Assembly: GCA_024760905.1 (NCBI GenBank)
Contig: CM045733.1
Coordinates: forward strand, 11,005,001-11,069,000
Length of the DNA: 64,000 nt
DNA from: Plotosus lineatus
Taxonomy: Eukaryota > Chordata > Actinopteri > Siluriformes > Plotosidae
Direction: 5' to 3'
Shown here one piece after another: positions 61,975 through 64,000 of the stretch. The notes below the pieces were generated by a model, which saw nothing but the letters and a program-made list of their open reading frames with translations, made no database searches and had not been told where the DNA came from. Position 1 is the first letter of the stretch, and each line of letters opens with the position of its first letter. The translations under genes were made by a program, and so were the position numbers.

Positions 61975-62265
61975 ATTAGTGTTTCTGTGTGGAGTTTGCA
62001 TGTACTTCCTGTTCTGTGTGGGTTTCCTCTGGGACCTCAGGTTTCCTCCCAGTCCAAAGACATGCACATTAGTCTAATTGACTGCTCTAAATGTCCCCTA
62101 GGTGTGAATGTGAGTGTGAATGCTTGTCTGTGTTGGCCCTGCAGTGGTCTGGTGAGCTGTTCAGGATGTACCCAGTGTCAGCTGAGATTCATTCCAACCT
62201 CCCCACAACATGAATTAAGAGTTGGAGTGAGAGAGTGGATGAGTGATTGTGTGCATTCTATTCAG
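61975..62265 (+). repeat. SINE-2 copy, head truncated
   Basis: Forward: 'tgtgtggagtttgcatgtac', 'ggccctgcagtggtctggtg', (GAGT)n-like end. In the dynein gene intron. Confidence 0.7.
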
Positions 62266-62495
62266 AATAAAATCTGTTAGCATGACAATTAAAGTTCATG
62301 AATGGTGATTCAGATAGAATTTAAATATGTCTCTGCTGACAGTGGACCATTTTCAGGATAAAGTAATCTGACTTACCCTGGGTTTACACTGGCGTATGAT
62401 GTCCATGATTTTTGTGATTCGAGCAGTGCTTCTCAAATGTGTGATTCCCTGGAACATGCTTTTCTGTAATATATTACATATGCCAAATAGATTCT

Positions 62496-63580
62496 ATCCC
62501 GGACGAGCCCCCAATTTTGCTACGTATGGAATTTAGAAGATTGAAGTTGCCCCGTGAACCCAGCAGAGCATGACAGACCACGACATAAACTATATACAAT
62601 TTAATAATATGAATAAAATAAGACGAAATAATAACTTACATCTTAGAGATAAACAAAATACAAATTAAACAAAGGATCCCATAGTCACCAAACACCTGCA
62701 GCATGGTAAATTTTGAGATGGCGCGCATTGGCGGGGAAAGGCTTGGAATCACGTGTGTCGAAAGAAACAAATGATGAACATGCTCATGTGGGCTGTGGGT
62801 GAACGTGGATGATGGACTTTGATAAAGTCCCAAAAGACAAAACTTGGGTGACGTGCGTTCCATGATCTGCCTGGGATGAGATGATCCGCCGCGATGAGTT
62901 TCCTTAGATCATCCGTACGCCGAAGAGACCTGAAGATACTCCTTAGATGATCTGTGCCAGCTAAAGAGACCCGAAGAGACTGGAGGCAGTCGGAAACAGG
63001 TCCTTAATAGATTCCCTGTCTGTCTGTCTTCCTTTTGGCTTTTTCCCTTTTACTCGGGAGTCGCCACAGTGAATCATCTGATTCGCACGTTTGATTTGGC
63101 AGAGGTTTTTACGTCGGATGCCCTTCCTGTCACAACCCTTTTTAGCAAGGGACAGAAACACGCTGACGGCTTTGCAGCTACTCTTTACGAAAGTCAGCAA
63201 TGGTTCTTTTACATGCCTCTCACCATAGGCAGTGAGGGACATGGCCCGCCTTTGATAACCCAGTGAGCTGCACTGGAGGGACAGTGACAACCTTGTGGAG
63301 AGTGGGACTCGAACCCCCAACCTTTGGATCAGTGATCCAGCGCCCTATACCACTAGACCACCACTGCCCCCTTAATAGATTCTCTAAAGTTCCAGAAAGT
63401 TCCATTCTGGAAAAAATTCCACATCACCTGACCCCCCTACCAGGGAGCACGCACAACTAGGTCCCCTAATGGAAAATTCCAGACCCAAAACAGCCGAGTC
63501 ATGCGCCACTATTTACAGCACACTAACTGAATCTAATTATACACAACGTTTATACAGTCACATTTATATTTACATTTATT
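62496..63580 (-). mobile_element. LTR retroelement remnant with tRNA-Pro primer-binding site
   Basis: On the minus strand, TGGGGGCTCGTCCGGGAT (62513-62496) is an exact match to the 18-base primer-binding site complementary to the 3' end of tRNA-Pro that gammaretroviruses use. The sequence to its right would be the LTR, itself carrying a SINE-1. No gag, pol or env is present in the window. Superfamily and LTR edges are uncertain. Confidence 0.6.
63015..63369 (-). repeat. SINE-1 copy, full length, with target-site duplication
   Basis: Reversed, flanked by CCTTAATAGATTC at 63002-63014 and 63370-63382. Head, body and RTE-derived tail are complete; among the best preserved copies. Confidence 0.9.
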
Positions 63581-64000
63581 TACATGCCCGAGAATTAAGT
63601 GTAATTGCACCTCCACTCCAGGAGTTGGCAGTGGCGCTCTCATTGTCGCACTACGGTGTAGCGGTTTTACAAAAAGTGCCGTAAACAACACAGAAAAATT
63701 TCTAACAGGAACGAAAGCAAAGGTGGAGAGAAGACGGAGATATTAAGACATAAATTAAACAAGTGTAAATAAGGGTGTATTTTTTAAATTTCAGGCATAT
63801 TGGTGCACTTCAAATCTTTTCTGTTACAGATTAAAAATGTTAAAAAAAAAAAAATAAAAGTTAAATAAAAAAAAACAAAACAAAAGAATTCTTTATAGCA
63901 AGTTGAATGTAAATAAAGGTACAGTGTTATTATGCAGAGGTGCACTCATAACAATTTTATAGACAAATAAATACTATTTATATGGGGAGAGGGCACCACA

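Larger units (their letters stand above)
62424..64000. mobile_element. hAT (ZBED-type) element, second copy, interrupted, runs off the edge
   Basis: Left end CAGTGCTTCTCAAATG and 'ggaacatgcttttctg' at 62424-62480. The sequence resumes at about 63585 with 'cgagaattaagtgtaattgc', matching 46172 onward. An LTR-type sequence lies between. Confidence 0.7.

Overview
The window is vertebrate nuclear DNA, almost certainly from a ray-finned fish. Its spliced genes have vertebrate orthologues, and it carries teleost-type Tc1/Tigger/hAT transposons, an RTE-clade LINE, tRNA-derived SINEs and long dinucleotide repeats. No bacterial features were seen. Species cannot be fixed from the sequence.

Genes. Four protein-coding loci are supported by exon-level homology with conserved splice phases. 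(1) chst11, minus strand: only the first coding exon (4069-4186); everything to its left is its first intron. (2) nfyb, plus strand, complete: six coding exons between 22066 and 34323, 205 aa, CCAAT-binding histone-fold subunit. (3) hcfc2, minus strand, complete: 17 coding exons from 56599 down to 37214, about 764 aa, Kelch propeller plus fibronectin III transcription cofactor. (4) A DNAH5/DNAH8-type axonemal dynein heavy chain, plus strand: two N-terminal exons at 61556-61861, running off the right edge. The order and orientation chst11(-) nfyb(+) hcfc2(-) match human 12q23.3, but TXNRD1 and EID3, which lie between CHST11 and NFYB in human, are absent here.

Repeats fill most of the rest. 1-1445: a SINE split by a 1.25-kb terminal-inverted-repeat element built of CGGAA-rich tandem repeats. 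4713-7855: a full-length RTE LINE with a perfect 15-bp target-site duplication and about three frameshifts. 7.9-14.9 kb: a SINE graveyard. 15.0-16.8 kb: a 31-bp satellite with a 651-bp higher-order repeat. 18.2-20.8 kb: nested hAT MITEs and SINEs. nfyb introns: a full Tc1 element with broken transposase, a Tigger derivative, and MITEs. hcfc2 introns: a second copy of the Tigger derivative, a large foldback palindrome, and several TA-flanked MITEs with nested SINEs. 59.9-60.7 kb: a 29-bp minisatellite. 62.4-64.0 kb: a hAT-type repeat interrupted by an LTR remnant whose primer-binding site matches tRNA-Pro.

The most interesting system is the RTE/SINE network. One SINE family (called SINE-1 here) has a tRNA-like head and a body in which the RTE 5' UTR is joined directly to the RTE 3' end, an architecture like ruminant BovB/Bov-tA. 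The same head and body also occur with an unrelated tail (SINE-1b), and that tail is shared with a third family that has a different tRNA head (SINE-2). This points to modular head and tail exchange. SINE-1 to SINE-4 are labels used only within this report.
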